Below, piece after piece: positions 22,252 to 31,493 of a stretch of 64,000 bases of DNA. Each line of letters opens with the position of its first letter. Position 1 is the stretch's first letter. The notes beneath the pieces are model-generated. The model saw only the letters and a program-made list of their open reading frames with translations, was not told the origin of the DNA and did not search any database. This stretch comes from Conexibacter woesei DSM 14684 (lineage in GTDB: Bacteria > Actinomycetota > Thermoleophilia > Solirubrobacterales > Solirubrobacteraceae): contig NC_013739.1 of assembly GCF_000025265.1 (NCBI RefSeq), forward strand, positions 682,001-746,000. The letters are read 5' to 3'. A program made the translations under genes and the position numbers.

Positions 22252-23044
22252 CACCGCACCCGACCCGCTGCTGGCGGTCGACGGCCTCGCCTGCTCGTTC
22301 AGCGGGCTGCGGGCGGTCGACGGAGCGACGCTCGAGGTCGAGCGCGGATCGATCACGGCCCTGATCGGCCCCAACGGCGCGGGCAAGACGACGTTCTTCA
22401 ACGTGGTGACGGGCTTCTGCCCGTGTCACGGCGGGTCGGTCCGCTTCGACGGCGCCGACGTGACCGGGGCGCCCTCGCATCGGATCGCGCGGCGCGGGCT
22501 GGTCCGCACGTTCCAGCTCACGAAGGCGCTCAACGCGATGCCCGTGATCGACAACATGCTGCTCGCTGCGCCGCGACAGCCGGGCGAGCGGCTGGTGACA
22601 ACCGTGCTGCGTCCGCGCCGCGTGCGCGCCCGTGAGCGCGAGGTCCGCGCGGCGGCGATGGAGCTGCTCGACACGTTCCGGCTGAGACGCCTGGCCGACG
22701 AGTACGCCGGCACGCTGTCAGGCGGGCAGCGCAAGCTGCTCGAACTCGCGCGTGCGCTCATGGCCGAGCCCCAGCTGCTGCTGCTCGACGAGCCGCTCGC
22801 CGGCGTCAACCCGACGCTGGGGGTCGAGCTGCTGGACCACATGCAGCGCCTGCGGGCGGACAGGGGGATCACGTTCCTGTTCATCGAGCACGACATGGAG
22901 GCTGTCATGAACCACTCCGATCGCGTGATCGTGATGGCGGAGGGGCGCGCGATCCTCAGCGGCGCGCCCTCCGAGGTCGCGGTCGACGACCGCGTGATCG
23001 ACGCGTACCTGGGCGGCAAGCGAATCGTCGGGCCCACGCCATGA
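22244..23044 (+). CDS. livG: ABC transporter ATP-binding protein (LivG)
   Basis: A 266-residue protein from the GTG at 22244, with AAGGAGATGG inside the livM end. Walker A is GPNGAGKTTFFNVVTG, the signature is LSGGQRKLLE, Walker B is LLLLDEPLAGVNP and the switch is IEHDM. The C-terminal IDAYLGG is characteristic of LivG. It provides ATP hydrolysis with LivF for uptake. Confidence 0.93.
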   Translation: MTDTAPDPLLAVDGLACSFSGLRAVDGATLEVERGSITALIGPNGAGKTTFFNVVTGFCPCHGGSVRFDGADVTGAPSHRIARRGLVRTFQLTKALNAMPVIDNMLLAAPRQPGERLVTTVLRPRRVRAREREVRAAAMELLDTFRLRRLADEYAGTLSGGQRKLLELARALMAEPQLLLLDEPLAGVNPTLGVELLDHMQRLRADRGITFLFIEHDMEAVMNHSDRVIVMAEGRAILSGAPSEVAVDDRVIDAYLGGKRIVGPTP

Positions 23045-23778
23045 AGGTCCTGCTGTCGACCACGAACGTCGTCGCCGGGTACGTGCCCGACGTCCCAATC
23101 CTCAACGGCGTCACGATCGAGGTCAGGCAGGGCGAGATCGTCACGATCGTCGGACCCAACGGCGCAGGCAAGTCGACGCTCGTCAAGACGGTCTTCGGGC
23201 TGCTGGTGCCGCGTGCGGGGCAGGTCCTGCTGGACGGCGTCGAGATCGGCGGGAGACGGCCGCACGAGGTCGCGCTCCTGGGTCTCGGGTACGTTCCCCA
23301 GCGAGACAACGTCTTCTCGTCGCTGACCGTGCGCGAGAACCTCGAGCTGGGCTCCTTCGAACGTGCGCGAACCGCCGAGCGCATCGATCGGATGTACGAG
23401 CTGTTCCCGCGCCTGGGCGAGCGCGCGGGCCAGCGGGCCGGCACGATGAGCGGCGGCGAGCGGCAGATGGTGGCGATGGCGCGCGCGCTGATGCCCGAAC
23501 CGCGGATGCTGCTCGTCGACGAGCCGTCCGCCGGGCTCTCGCCGGCGTTCGTCGACATCCTGTTCGAGCAGATCCGCGCGGTCAACGCGCAGGGCGTGAC
23601 GATCTTGATGGTCGAGCAGAACGCGCGCCGTGCCCTTGCGATGTCCGACCGCGGCTATGTGCTCGACCTCGGCGTCGAGCGCTTCGAGGGACGCGGGTCG
23701 GACCTCCTCGACGATCCGAACGTGGCCGCGCTGTACCTCGGAGGGGCGGCGCGGATCGACGGGCCGGCGGCCCGTTGA
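23041..23778 (+). CDS. livF: ABC transporter ATP-binding protein (LivF)
   Basis: A 245-residue protein that starts at the ATGA overlapping the livG stop. Walker A GPNGAGKSTLVKTVFG, QRDNVFSSLTVRENLELG, signature MSGGERQMVAMARALM and Walker B MLLVDEPSAGLSP are all intact, followed by EQNARRALAMSDRGYVL. The C-terminus ends LYLGG plus a short tail. It is the second ATPase of the uptake system. Confidence 0.93.
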   Translation: MKVLLSTTNVVAGYVPDVPILNGVTIEVRQGEIVTIVGPNGAGKSTLVKTVFGLLVPRAGQVLLDGVEIGGRRPHEVALLGLGYVPQRDNVFSSLTVRENLELGSFERARTAERIDRMYELFPRLGERAGQRAGTMSGGERQMVAMARALMPEPRMLLVDEPSAGLSPAFVDILFEQIRAVNAQGVTILMVEQNARRALAMSDRGYVLDLGVERFEGRGSDLLDDPNVAALYLGGAARIDGPAAR

Positions 23779-23899
23779 ATCGAGCCGTGGCGAAAGTCAC
23801 GAAGACCCTAAGAAATCCCGTTCCGAGGCACCGCGCGCCGTGCGTACGCTGCCCCTAATCCAATCCCGGCACGCGCCGGTTGGCAGAAAGAGGTGTTGC

Positions 23900-25219
23900 A
23901 TGAGTGGGTCTCGACTGGCTGCGGTCATCGCGGTCACATTTGCGCTGTCGGGCACGGTCGCCGCATGCGGATCGAGCGATGACGGCAGCGGCGGCGCGAG
24001 CGGCGCCACGACCGCCGGCGGCGGATCCGAGCTCGATCTGACGATCGGCTCGCTCGTGCCGCTGACCGGGGAGTCGTCGCAGTGGGGGCCGCCGTTCCAG
24101 AAGGCGGGCGCGCTCGCCGCCGAGCAGATCAGAGGAGCGATCGAGAGAGCCGGTGCCAGACATCGGCTGAACGTCTCGTTCCACGACTCGCAGGCGCTGC
24201 CCCAGGATGCGCTGCAGGCCGCGCGCCAGGCGGTCTCCGAAGGGGCCTCCTGCATCTCCGGACCACCGTCGTCGTCGGCTGCCGTGCCCGTCGCCAACTC
24301 GCTCGCGATCCGGGACGGGATCCTCATGATCACGACCGCGACCAGCGATCAGATCACCGGGCTCGACGATCCGGACGGCCTCGTCAACCGCTCCGATCCG
24401 CCGGACTCCTACCAGGGGCCGACCCTCGCGAAGGTGATCGAGCAGAGCATCGGCGGCGCCGACGGCAAGACGGTCAACCTCGGTGCGCGCAACGATGCGT
24501 ACGGGACCGGCCTCGCCGACACGTTCACGGCCGCATGGGAGGCGATGGGCGGCACGGTCGGCGAGCGCGTCGTCTACGACCCGAGACAGCCGAGCTATGA
24601 CTCCGAGGCGCAGCAGCTCGTCCAGGGCGATCCCGACGCGTTCGTGATCATCGACTTCCCCGAGACCTACAGCAAGGTCGGCCCGGCGCTGGTGCGCACC
24701 GGCAGATTCGACCCGGGCAAGGCGTTCACGACGGACGGCCTCTACTCGAACTCGCTCGCCGACGACACGGGGGCCGAGGCGATCGAGGGGCTGCGGGGCA
24801 CGACGCCCGGCGCGCCCAGAGGCGCAACGGCGTCGAGAGCGTTCAGAGAGCTGTTCACCTCCTCGGCGCCGACCGACGTCCCGCTGGAGGCCTTCAGCGC
24901 GCAGCACTTCGATCAGATCATGCTGTGCTACCTCGCGGCCGTCGCCGCCGGCTCGACCGACGGCACGGAGATGGCGGCGAAGGTCCGCGACATCACCAGA
25001 GCGCCGGGGACGAGATACACCTGGCAGCAGCTGCCCGAGGCGATCGCGGCGCTGGAGCGCGGCGAGGACATCGACTACGAGGGCGCATCGGGCGCGATCG
25101 AGATGAACGACGCCGGCGACGCGACCGCGGGGGTCTACGACGTCTTCGAGTTCAGAGACGGCAAGCTCCGGGAGCGCGAGCAGGTCCCGGTCGCGCAACA
25201 GGATCCGAGCGGCTCCTAG
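23900..25219 (+). CDS. ABC transporter substrate-binding lipoprotein (Leu/Ile/Val-binding family)
   Basis: A 439-residue protein from the ATG at 23900, 120 bases after livF. It has a signal peptide with lipobox GTVAAC (Cys about residue 23) followed by a Ser/Gly linker. A periplasmic-binding type 1 fold follows (LTIGSLVPLTGESSQWGPPF, SCISGPPSSSAAVPVANSLA). It catches the ligand outside the membrane for LivHMGF. The neighbouring proline dehydrogenase and Xaa-Pro peptidase suggest proline-like or other amino acids rather than leucine, by inference. Confidence 0.92.
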   Translation: MSGSRLAAVIAVTFALSGTVAACGSSDDGSGGASGATTAGGGSELDLTIGSLVPLTGESSQWGPPFQKAGALAAEQIRGAIERAGARHRLNVSFHDSQALPQDALQAARQAVSEGASCISGPPSSSAAVPVANSLAIRDGILMITTATSDQITGLDDPDGLVNRSDPPDSYQGPTLAKVIEQSIGGADGKTVNLGARNDAYGTGLADTFTAAWEAMGGTVGERVVYDPRQPSYDSEAQQLVQGDPDAFVIIDFPETYSKVGPALVRTGRFDPGKAFTTDGLYSNSLADDTGAEAIEGLRGTTPGAPRGATASRAFRELFTSSAPTDVPLEAFSAQHFDQIMLCYLAAVAAGSTDGTEMAAKVRDITRAPGTRYTWQQLPEAIAALERGEDIDYEGASGAIEMNDAGDATAGVYDVFEFRDGKLREREQVPVAQQDPSGS

Positions 25220-25228
25220 CCGCTCGAC

Positions 25229-25258
25229 CGAGCCGCGAGCGGCTTCGCTCGCGGCTCG
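25229..25258 (+). terminator. Strong hairpin after the transporter operon
   Basis: A 12-bp perfect stem (cgagccgcgagc at 25229-25240 pairing with 25247-25258) with a six-base loop lies ten bases after the binding-protein stop. There is no clear T-run, as is common in very high-GC actinobacteria. Confidence 0.65.
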
Positions 25259-25451
25259 CCTCGACCGCCCGGCTCGTCCCCCTCGGGTGTGGCCGGTCGG
25301 GCCGTGATTCCGCTCGCGCTGCTCGTAGCGCTGCTGATGCTGTCTGTCAGAACGTCGAGTGGTGCCGGCGGCAGGGCACGGAGATGATCGCTTCCAGGCT
25401 GCCGCGCCCCTCCCCGGGACGGCATCACCACCTCGAACCAGGACCGTTCCC

Positions 25452-26447
25452 TTGACCACCACGCCGATCGAGCTGCCGCAACCGGCCGATCCGTCCTCCG
25501 GGCGGCGCGGGCGCTTCCGCTCACTCAGCGCACTGCCGCGCGACCTCATCCTCGCCACGACGCAGAATCAGCGAATGGTGCGTGTGGGGCAGCGCTGGGG
25601 CATGCGCCTCGGTGCCGCTCGCTTCGTCGCGGGCGAGACGCTCGATGACTGCATCCCAGTCCTGCAGCGGCTTGCGCAGCGGGGCATCCGCACCTACACG
25701 ATCCCGCTCGGCGAGAGCGTCTCCGACCGCTCCGAGGTCGAGCGCGTCGTGAGGCTCTACGAGCAGATGGTCGAGCGTCTCGCGCACGAGCCGTTCGACA
25801 AGACGCTGTCCGTCAAGCCGACCAACCTCGGGCTCGTCCTCGACGAGGAGCTCGCCTACGAAAACGCCGTGCGGATCCTCACCGCCGCGCGCGCGGAAGG
25901 GCTGTTCGTCCGCGTGGAGATGGAGGAGTCGCGGCACGTCGACGCCACCCTGCGGATCTACCGGCGCCTGCGCGAAGCCGGCTTCGACAACACCGGCGTC
26001 GTGCTGCAGGCGTATCTCTACCGCACCGAGGCCGACCTGCGGGAGCTGCTGCCGCTCGACCCCAACGTCCGGCTCGTCAAGGGCGCCTACCTGGAGCCGG
26101 CCGCGGTCGCCTTCCCGAAGAAGGCCGACGTCGACCGCAACTACTGCAAGCTCGTCGACATCGCGCTCGCCGGCGGCGGCTTCACCGCGCTCGCCACGCA
26201 CGACGACGCGATGATCGAACACGCGATCGCCCGGCTCGCCGGGTCGCCGGCGGCCAGGGAGGGCCGCTACGAGTTCCAGCTGCTGTTCGGCGTCCGCTCG
26301 CAGCTGCCGGACCGGCTCGTGGAGCGCGGGCACCCGGTGCGCGTCTGCGTGCCCTACGGCAGGGACTGGTACGTCTACTTCGGTCGTCGGCTGGCCGAGC
26401 GCCCGGCGAATCTGCTGTTCGTGCTCAAGAGCATGGTGCGCGGATGA
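25452..26447 (+). CDS. Proline dehydrogenase (monofunctional)
   Basis: A protein of about 331 residues. It is a TIM-barrel flavoenzyme that oxidises proline to pyrroline-5-carboxylate. Motifs seen are LSVKPTNLGL, VRVEMEESRHVDATLRIYRR, VLQAYLYRTEADL, RLVKGAYLEP, the FAD/substrate stretch ALATHDDAMI and RVCVPYGRDWYVYFGRRLAE. The start is uncertain: TTG at 25452 is the first sensible codon, and no strong ribosome site is visible. No pyrroline-5-carboxylate dehydrogenase gene lies nearby, so that step must be encoded elsewhere. The stop overlaps the M24 peptidase start. Confidence 0.88.
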   Translation: MTTTPIELPQPADPSSGRRGRFRSLSALPRDLILATTQNQRMVRVGQRWGMRLGAARFVAGETLDDCIPVLQRLAQRGIRTYTIPLGESVSDRSEVERVVRLYEQMVERLAHEPFDKTLSVKPTNLGLVLDEELAYENAVRILTAARAEGLFVRVEMEESRHVDATLRIYRRLREAGFDNTGVVLQAYLYRTEADLRELLPLDPNVRLVKGAYLEPAAVAFPKKADVDRNYCKLVDIALAGGGFTALATHDDAMIEHAIARLAGSPAAREGRYEFQLLFGVRSQLPDRLVERGHPVRVCVPYGRDWYVYFGRRLAERPANLLFVLKSMVRG

Positions 26448-27607
26448 GCGCCGCCACGACGACGCCGGACTTCGCGTCGCGGGCATCGCGGCTCGCCGGC
26501 CTGCTCGGCGAGCTGGAGGGCTTCGTCGCGTCCGACCCGGCGAACGTGCGCTGGCTGTCCGGCGCGGCGGGCGAGCCGCACGTGCTCTACGGCCACACGC
26601 CGCTGTGGGCCGTGGTCGGCCCCGGCGGGGCGTGCCGGCTCGTCGCCGCCGCCGCCGACATGGCGTGGCTGGCGGACCTCGTCGACACCGACGAGGTGAT
26701 CCCGTACGGCCGCTTCGTGTTCGCCGGCGACGTGCCGCCGCGACTCGCGCGGCTGGCGACGCCGACGCCGCTCGAGCAGGCGCTCGCCGAGGCGCTCGAG
26801 GCGGTCGGCGCCGGCGCCCGCGTCGGCGTCGACGACGGCATGCCGCTGACGGTTCAGGCCGACCTCGCGCCGAAGCTCGCGCCGCGGGAGCTGGTGCCGG
26901 CGGCTCCGCTCCCGATCCGCGCGCGCAGCGTCAAGGACGAATACGAGCTCGAGCGGATGCGCCGAGCCAACCGCATCGCGGAGGGCGCCATCGTGCGCTC
27001 GCTGTCGCGCGCGGGCGTCGGAGCCAGCGAGCACGACATCCTGCGCTGGCTGCGCACCGAGATGGTCGAGCAGGGCGCGCGCCCGATGCTCGGCTCGGTC
27101 GCCTTCAACGAGCGCGGAGCGCTCGTCGACACCGTTCCGACCGACCGCACTGCCGAGCGCGGGGACGTCGTCCGCTTCGACGTCGGCTGCACCGTCGAGG
27201 GCTATCACTCCGACCTCTCGCGCATCGGGACGATCGGCGAGCCTGACGCCTGGGTCCGCGAGACGTATGCCGCGCTGCTCGCCGGCGAGCAGGCCGCGAT
27301 CGCGAAGGCCGCTCCGGGCGTGCGCCCGTCAGAGCTGTACGACATCGCCGTCGCGGTCACGCGCGACGCTGGCCTGCCCGAGTACGACCGGTCGCACTGC
27401 GGGCACGGAATCGGTCTGCAGATCTACGAGCCGCCGCTCGTGGCGCCCGGCCACGACGAACCGCTGCGCGCCGGGCAGACGCTGTGCCTGGAGACGCCGT
27501 ACTACGTGCTCGGTCGTGCCGGCCTCCAGGTCGAGGACGCCGTCGTCGTCACCGCCGACGGCTGCGAGCGGCTCGGCACCGCCAGCCAAGACCTGATCAT
27601 CGTCTGA
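26444..27607 (+). CDS. M24-family peptidase (Xaa-Pro aminopeptidase-like)
   Basis: A 387-residue protein whose ATG overlaps the proline dehydrogenase stop. It has an N-terminal creatinase-like domain and a C-terminal pita-bread fold. Metal-ligand regions are visible: VVRFDVGCTVEGYHSDLSR (two Asp), HCGHGIGLQIYEPP (His) and LCLETPYYV (Glu), plus a final LQVEDAVVVT (Glu). It probably removes residues before proline or acts on a related amide, feeding proline to the preceding enzyme. Creatinase-type activity is an alternative. Confidence 0.88.
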   Translation: MSAATTTPDFASRASRLAGLLGELEGFVASDPANVRWLSGAAGEPHVLYGHTPLWAVVGPGGACRLVAAAADMAWLADLVDTDEVIPYGRFVFAGDVPPRLARLATPTPLEQALAEALEAVGAGARVGVDDGMPLTVQADLAPKLAPRELVPAAPLPIRARSVKDEYELERMRRANRIAEGAIVRSLSRAGVGASEHDILRWLRTEMVEQGARPMLGSVAFNERGALVDTVPTDRTAERGDVVRFDVGCTVEGYHSDLSRIGTIGEPDAWVRETYAALLAGEQAAIAKAAPGVRPSELYDIAVAVTRDAGLPEYDRSHCGHGIGLQIYEPPLVAPGHDEPLRAGQTLCLETPYYVLGRAGLQVEDAVVVTADGCERLGTASQDLIIV

Positions 27608-27616
27608 AGGAGCCCG

Positions 27617-28006
27617 ATGCCCGACCCGATCCCACTCAACTCCCCCGCTGTCCCGGACCCGATCGGCCCGTACAGCCACGCCGTGCGCCACGGCGACGTC
27701 CTCTACTGCACCGGGCAGCTGCCGGTGGAGCCGACGAGCGCGACGATCCTCGCCACTGACGTCGCCGAGCAGGCCCGCCGCTGCCTGGAGAACCTCGGTG
27801 CCGTGTGCGCCGCGGCCGGCACCGGCCTCGAGCGGGCGATCCGGATCGGGATCTACATGCGGGACCTGGCCGGCTTCCAGGCCGTCAACGCGGTCTACGC
27901 CGAGTACTTCCCCGACCCGCCGCCGGCGCGCACGACGATCGGCGTCGCCGCGCTGCCGATGGGCGCGCTGATCGAGATGGACGCGATCGTGGCGCTGGCC
28001 GGTTGA
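27617..28006 (+). CDS. RidA-family enamine/imine deaminase
   Basis: A 129-residue protein of the YjgF/YER057c/UK114 family, with IGPYSHAVRHGDVLYCTGQL, RRCLENLGAVCAAAG and the ending GALIEMDAIVALA. The arginine that binds the substrate carboxylate is present in PPPARTTIGVAALP. RidA hydrolyses reactive enamines and imines released by PLP enzymes, which fits the aminotransferase and D-amino-acid lyase that follow. It starts nine bases after the M24 gene. Confidence 0.92.
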   Translation: MPDPIPLNSPAVPDPIGPYSHAVRHGDVLYCTGQLPVEPTSATILATDVAEQARRCLENLGAVCAAAGTGLERAIRIGIYMRDLAGFQAVNAVYAEYFPDPPPARTTIGVAALPMGALIEMDAIVALAG

Positions 28007-28008
28007 CG

Positions 28009-29190
28009 ATGCTCGACGTCACCCGAGCCCGCGCGGAGACGCCCGGGTGCGCCCACGTGACGCACCTCAACGCGGCGGGCGCCGCGCTGCTGCCCGCACC
28101 GGTCGTCGAGGCGACGATCGGCCACCTCCGGCTGGAGGCGGAGCGGGGCGGCTACGAGGCCGCCGCCGCGAACGCTGACGCGGTCGAGCGGCCCTACGCC
28201 GCGATCGCCGAGCTGATCGGCTGCCGGCCCACCGAGGTCGCGATCGTAGAGAACGCCACGCGCGCCTGGGACATGGCCTTCTACGGCATCCCGTTCAGGC
28301 CGGGCGACCGCGTGCTGACGACCGTCGCCGAATACGCCAGCAACTACGTCGCCTACCTCCAGCTGACGCGCACGCGCGGCATCCAGGTCGACGTGGTGCC
28401 CAACGACGCGTCGGGCCAGCTCGACGTGACGGCGCTCGCCGCGATGATCGACGACCGGGTGCGGCTCATCTCGGTCACGCACGTCCCGACCAACAGCGGG
28501 CTCGTCAACCCGGCGGCGGAGATCGGCCGGATCGCGCGCGCGGCGGGGATCCTGTACCTCGTCGACGCATGCCAGTCGGTCGGGCAGCTGCCGGTCGACG
28601 TCGAGCAGATCGGCTGCGACTTCCTCAGCGCGACCGGCCGCAAGTACCTGCGCGCGCCGCGCGGCACCGGGTTCCTCTACGTGCGCGAGTCGGCGCTCGA
28701 CCGCGTCGAGCCGCCGTTCGTCGACCTGCACGCCGCACGCTGGGTGCGGCGCGACGCCTACGAGCTGCGACCCGACGCGCGCCGCTTCGAGAACTGGGAG
28801 ACGAACTACGCCGGCAAGGTCGGGCTCGGCGTCGCCGCCGACTACCTGCTCGGCTGGGGGATCGAGTCCGTCTGGGAGACAGTCCGCGAGCTGGCGGCGA
28901 CGTTGCGCACGCGGCTCGAGCAGACCCCCGGCGTGCACGTGCAGGACGAGGGCGCCACGCGCTGCGGCATCGTCACGTTCACCAAGGACGGCCTCGACCC
29001 GCGCCTGCTGCGCGAGGAGCTGCGCGCCGAGGGGATCAACGTGTGGTGGGCGGACGTCAGCTCGACACGGCTCGACATGGAGCAGCGCGGCCTCGATGTC
29101 GTGGTGCGCGCATCGGTCCACTACTACAACACCCACGAGGAGATCGAAGCGTTCGGCCGGCGCCTCGAGCGCCATCCCGGACATGTCTGA
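28009..29190 (+). CDS. Class V aminotransferase / cysteine-desulfurase-fold PLP enzyme
   Basis: A protein of 393 residues from the ATG two bases after the ridA stop. Fold type I PLP features are LNAAGAALLPAPVVEA, VENATRAWDMAFYG, YLVDACQSVGQLPVD (PLP Asp) and the Schiff-base lysine in SATGRKYLRAPRGTGFLYV. The Arg-rich Lys context and ARFENWETNYAGKVG are typical of a subgroup that includes isopenicillin-epimerase-like and ergothioneine-lyase-like proteins. Its substrate is unknown, presumably an amino acid brought in by the cluster transporter. Confidence 0.85.
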   Translation: MLDVTRARAETPGCAHVTHLNAAGAALLPAPVVEATIGHLRLEAERGGYEAAAANADAVERPYAAIAELIGCRPTEVAIVENATRAWDMAFYGIPFRPGDRVLTTVAEYASNYVAYLQLTRTRGIQVDVVPNDASGQLDVTALAAMIDDRVRLISVTHVPTNSGLVNPAAEIGRIARAAGILYLVDACQSVGQLPVDVEQIGCDFLSATGRKYLRAPRGTGFLYVRESALDRVEPPFVDLHAARWVRRDAYELRPDARRFENWETNYAGKVGLGVAADYLLGWGIESVWETVRELAATLRTRLEQTPGVHVQDEGATRCGIVTFTKDGLDPRLLREELRAEGINVWWADVSSTRLDMEQRGLDVVVRASVHYYNTHEEIEAFGRRLERHPGHV

Positions 29191-30412
29191 ACGTCCCGCG
29201 GTCCTCAAGGGCTGGCCGGACGCGCGTGGGATCGACGCGGCCGTGGCAGCGGGCGCCGACGTGCTCGGGGGCGCCTTCCGTTACCCGCTCGCGCTGTTGA
29301 AGGACGCGGCGATCGATCGCAACGTCGCCGCGATGGCCGCCTACTGCACGGCCCAGGACGTGCTGCTCGCGCCCCACGCCAAGACGACGATGGCGCCGGC
29401 GCTGTGCCGTCGCCAGCTCGACGCCGGCGCGTGGGGCCTGACCGTTGCCACCTGGGCGCAGGCGCAGACGATGTGGGAGGCCGGCTTCCACCGGCTCGTG
29501 CTCGCGAACCCGCTCGTCGGCGCAGGCGAGATCGCGTGGGCGGCGACGAGCGCCGGCGACGGCGAGATCGTCTCGTTCGCCGACGACGTCGACGCGGTGC
29601 GGCGGCTCGACGCCGGCGTGGCCGCCGCCGCACCGGGCGCGTGCCTGCCGGTGCTCGTGGAGGTCGGCTACGCGGGCGGGCGCTGCGGCGTCCGCTCGGT
29701 CGCGGCAGCCGTCGAGCTCGCGAGCGAGATCGCGGCGCTCCCGCACCTCGAGCTGGCGGGCGTCGCCGGCTTCGAGGGCCTGCTGGCGGCGGGCGCCGAG
29801 CCGTCCGAGCTGGCGCGTGTCGCCGGCTACCTGGCCGCGATCGCGGAGGCCGCCGAGGCGATCGCCGCGCGAGGGCTGTTCGGGGCGCGCCCGCCGCTGC
29901 TCAGCGCCGGCGGCAGCTCCTTCTTCGACCTGGCCGTCGATGCGCTCGCGCCGACGGCCCGGGCACTCGGCGGTCGCGTGCTGCTGCGCAGCGGCTGCTA
30001 CGTCACGCACGACCACGGCATCTACGCACGCACCGGCCCGAGCGGCGGGCGCGCGCCGATCGCGCCGTTCGAGCCGGCGCTGGAGGTGTGGGGGCTCGTG
30101 CTCTCGCGGCCTGAGCCGGGGCGCGCGATCGCCGGCGTCGGCAAGCGCGACGTGGCGTTCGACATGGGCCTGCCGCAGCCGGTCGCGTGGCGGCGCGGCG
30201 ACGGGCCGGTGCAGGCCGCGCCGGACGTCACGACGGACGCGCTCAACGACCAGCACGCCCACCTCGTGCTCGCGGCGGACGCGGACCTGCGGCCCGGTGA
30301 CCTGATCGGCTTCGGCATCTCGCATCCGTGCGCGGCGTTCGACCGCTGGCGCTCGCTGGCGCTCGTCGACGAGCGCTACCGGCTGCGCGGGGAGATCGCG
30401 ACATCCTTCTGA
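29183..30412 (+). CDS. D-threonine aldolase / D-serine dehydratase-like PLP enzyme
   Basis: A 409-residue protein; the ATG at 29183 overlaps the aminotransferase end. It has a fold type III (alanine racemase-like) barrel, with the PLP lysine in LLAPHAKTTMAPALCRRQLD. The metal site is characteristic of this family, with His and Cys in GISHPCAAFDRW near the C-terminus. Such enzymes cleave or dehydrate D-beta-hydroxy amino acids with a divalent metal. Together with RidA it suggests processing of D- or beta-hydroxylated amino acids. Confidence 0.87.
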   Translation: MSERPAVLKGWPDARGIDAAVAAGADVLGGAFRYPLALLKDAAIDRNVAAMAAYCTAQDVLLAPHAKTTMAPALCRRQLDAGAWGLTVATWAQAQTMWEAGFHRLVLANPLVGAGEIAWAATSAGDGEIVSFADDVDAVRRLDAGVAAAAPGACLPVLVEVGYAGGRCGVRSVAAAVELASEIAALPHLELAGVAGFEGLLAAGAEPSELARVAGYLAAIAEAAEAIAARGLFGARPPLLSAGGSSFFDLAVDALAPTARALGGRVLLRSGCYVTHDHGIYARTGPSGGRAPIAPFEPALEVWGLVLSRPEPGRAIAGVGKRDVAFDMGLPQPVAWRRGDGPVQAAPDVTTDALNDQHAHLVLAADADLRPGDLIGFGISHPCAAFDRWRSLALVDERYRLRGEIATSF

Positions 30413-30492
30413 GACGCGCACCCGCGACGCCGACCTCACCGCCGGCCACGTCAGCGGCGGGCGACCCGTGGGCGCTGCTGCGCCGCCGCCCG

Positions 30493-31377
30493 ATGGTGTC
30501 GAGCTGCATCGGCGCGGTGACGATCGGCTTCTCGGCGATCTTCTTCGAGCTGGCCCACGTCGACGCCTCCACCGGGGCGCTGTTCCGCTGCCTCTACGCG
30601 CTGCCGGCGCTGCTGCTGCTCGCGCGCTACGAGCAGGGCCGCCAGCTCCGCGTGGCGCGTCGGCCAGCGCTGCTGGCGGCGCTCGCCGGCGTCGCGTTCG
30701 CGGCCGACCTGATCGCGTGGCATCACGCGGTCCAAGCGGCGGGGGCGGGCCTGGGCACCGTGCTCGGCCAGTCGCAGATCCTCTTCATGACGGCCTTCTC
30801 CGTGCTCGTGCTGCGTGAGGTGCTCACGCGACGGACCGGCGTCGGGATCGTCGTCGTGCTGCTCGGGGGCGTCTGCGTCGCCGGCGTGCTGGAGAGCGCG
30901 CCTTACGGCGACCAACCAGGGCTCGGCGTCCTGTACGGGCTGGTCGCCGGGGCGACCTACGTCGTCTTCATCCTGCTGCTGCGCGAGGCCAACGCGGCGA
31001 CCGGCCAGCTCGTGATGCCGCTGCTGATCGCGACCGTCAGCGCCACCGTCTGCATCGCACTGCTCGGCACGGCGCTCGGCGAGCTGGAGTGGCCGTCGAG
31101 CTGGGCGTCCCAGGGCTGGCTGCTCGCGCTCGCGCTCAGCGCGCAGGTCGCCGGCTGGCTGCTGATCTCGTCGTCGATGGTGGCGCTGCCGCCGATCGTC
31201 ACCTCGATGGTGCTCAGCCTCCAGCCGGGCTGCGCGGTGGTCTTCGCGATGATCATCCTGGGCGAGTCGCCCTCTGCGCTGCAGCTGACCGGCGCGGCGT
31301 TGATCGTCGTCGGGTTCGCGACCGCGACGATGCGCCGCGGCGCGTCGGCCGGCAGGCGCACCGCGCCCGCCCGGTAG
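30493..31377 (+). CDS. EamA/DMT-family transporter
   Basis: A membrane protein with about ten predicted helices in two EamA repeats (GAVTIGFSAIFFELAHVDAS, FAADLIAWHHAVQAAGAGLG; GLVAGATYVVFILLLREANA, SLQPGCAVVFAMIILGESPS). The frame is open further upstream and no good start or ribosome site is seen. I use the ATG at 30493, directly before helix 1, but up to about 28 extra residues may belong, possibly from a CTG overlapping the previous stop. It probably exports amino acids or intermediates, preventing overload. Confidence 0.8.
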   Translation: MVSSCIGAVTIGFSAIFFELAHVDASTGALFRCLYALPALLLLARYEQGRQLRVARRPALLAALAGVAFAADLIAWHHAVQAAGAGLGTVLGQSQILFMTAFSVLVLREVLTRRTGVGIVVVLLGGVCVAGVLESAPYGDQPGLGVLYGLVAGATYVVFILLLREANAATGQLVMPLLIATVSATVCIALLGTALGELEWPSSWASQGWLLALALSAQVAGWLLISSSMVALPPIVTSMVLSLQPGCAVVFAMIILGESPSALQLTGAALIVVGFATATMRRGASAGRRTAPAR

Positions 31378-31493
31378 GGCTGCTTGCCCTCAGCCTCATG
31401 ACTTGCACGTGCCGATCGCGCGGGGCTGCGCGACAGTGTCGAACACAAGCACAGCGTGTCCGCACGCCCTCAATTCACACCGGAGGACAGAGC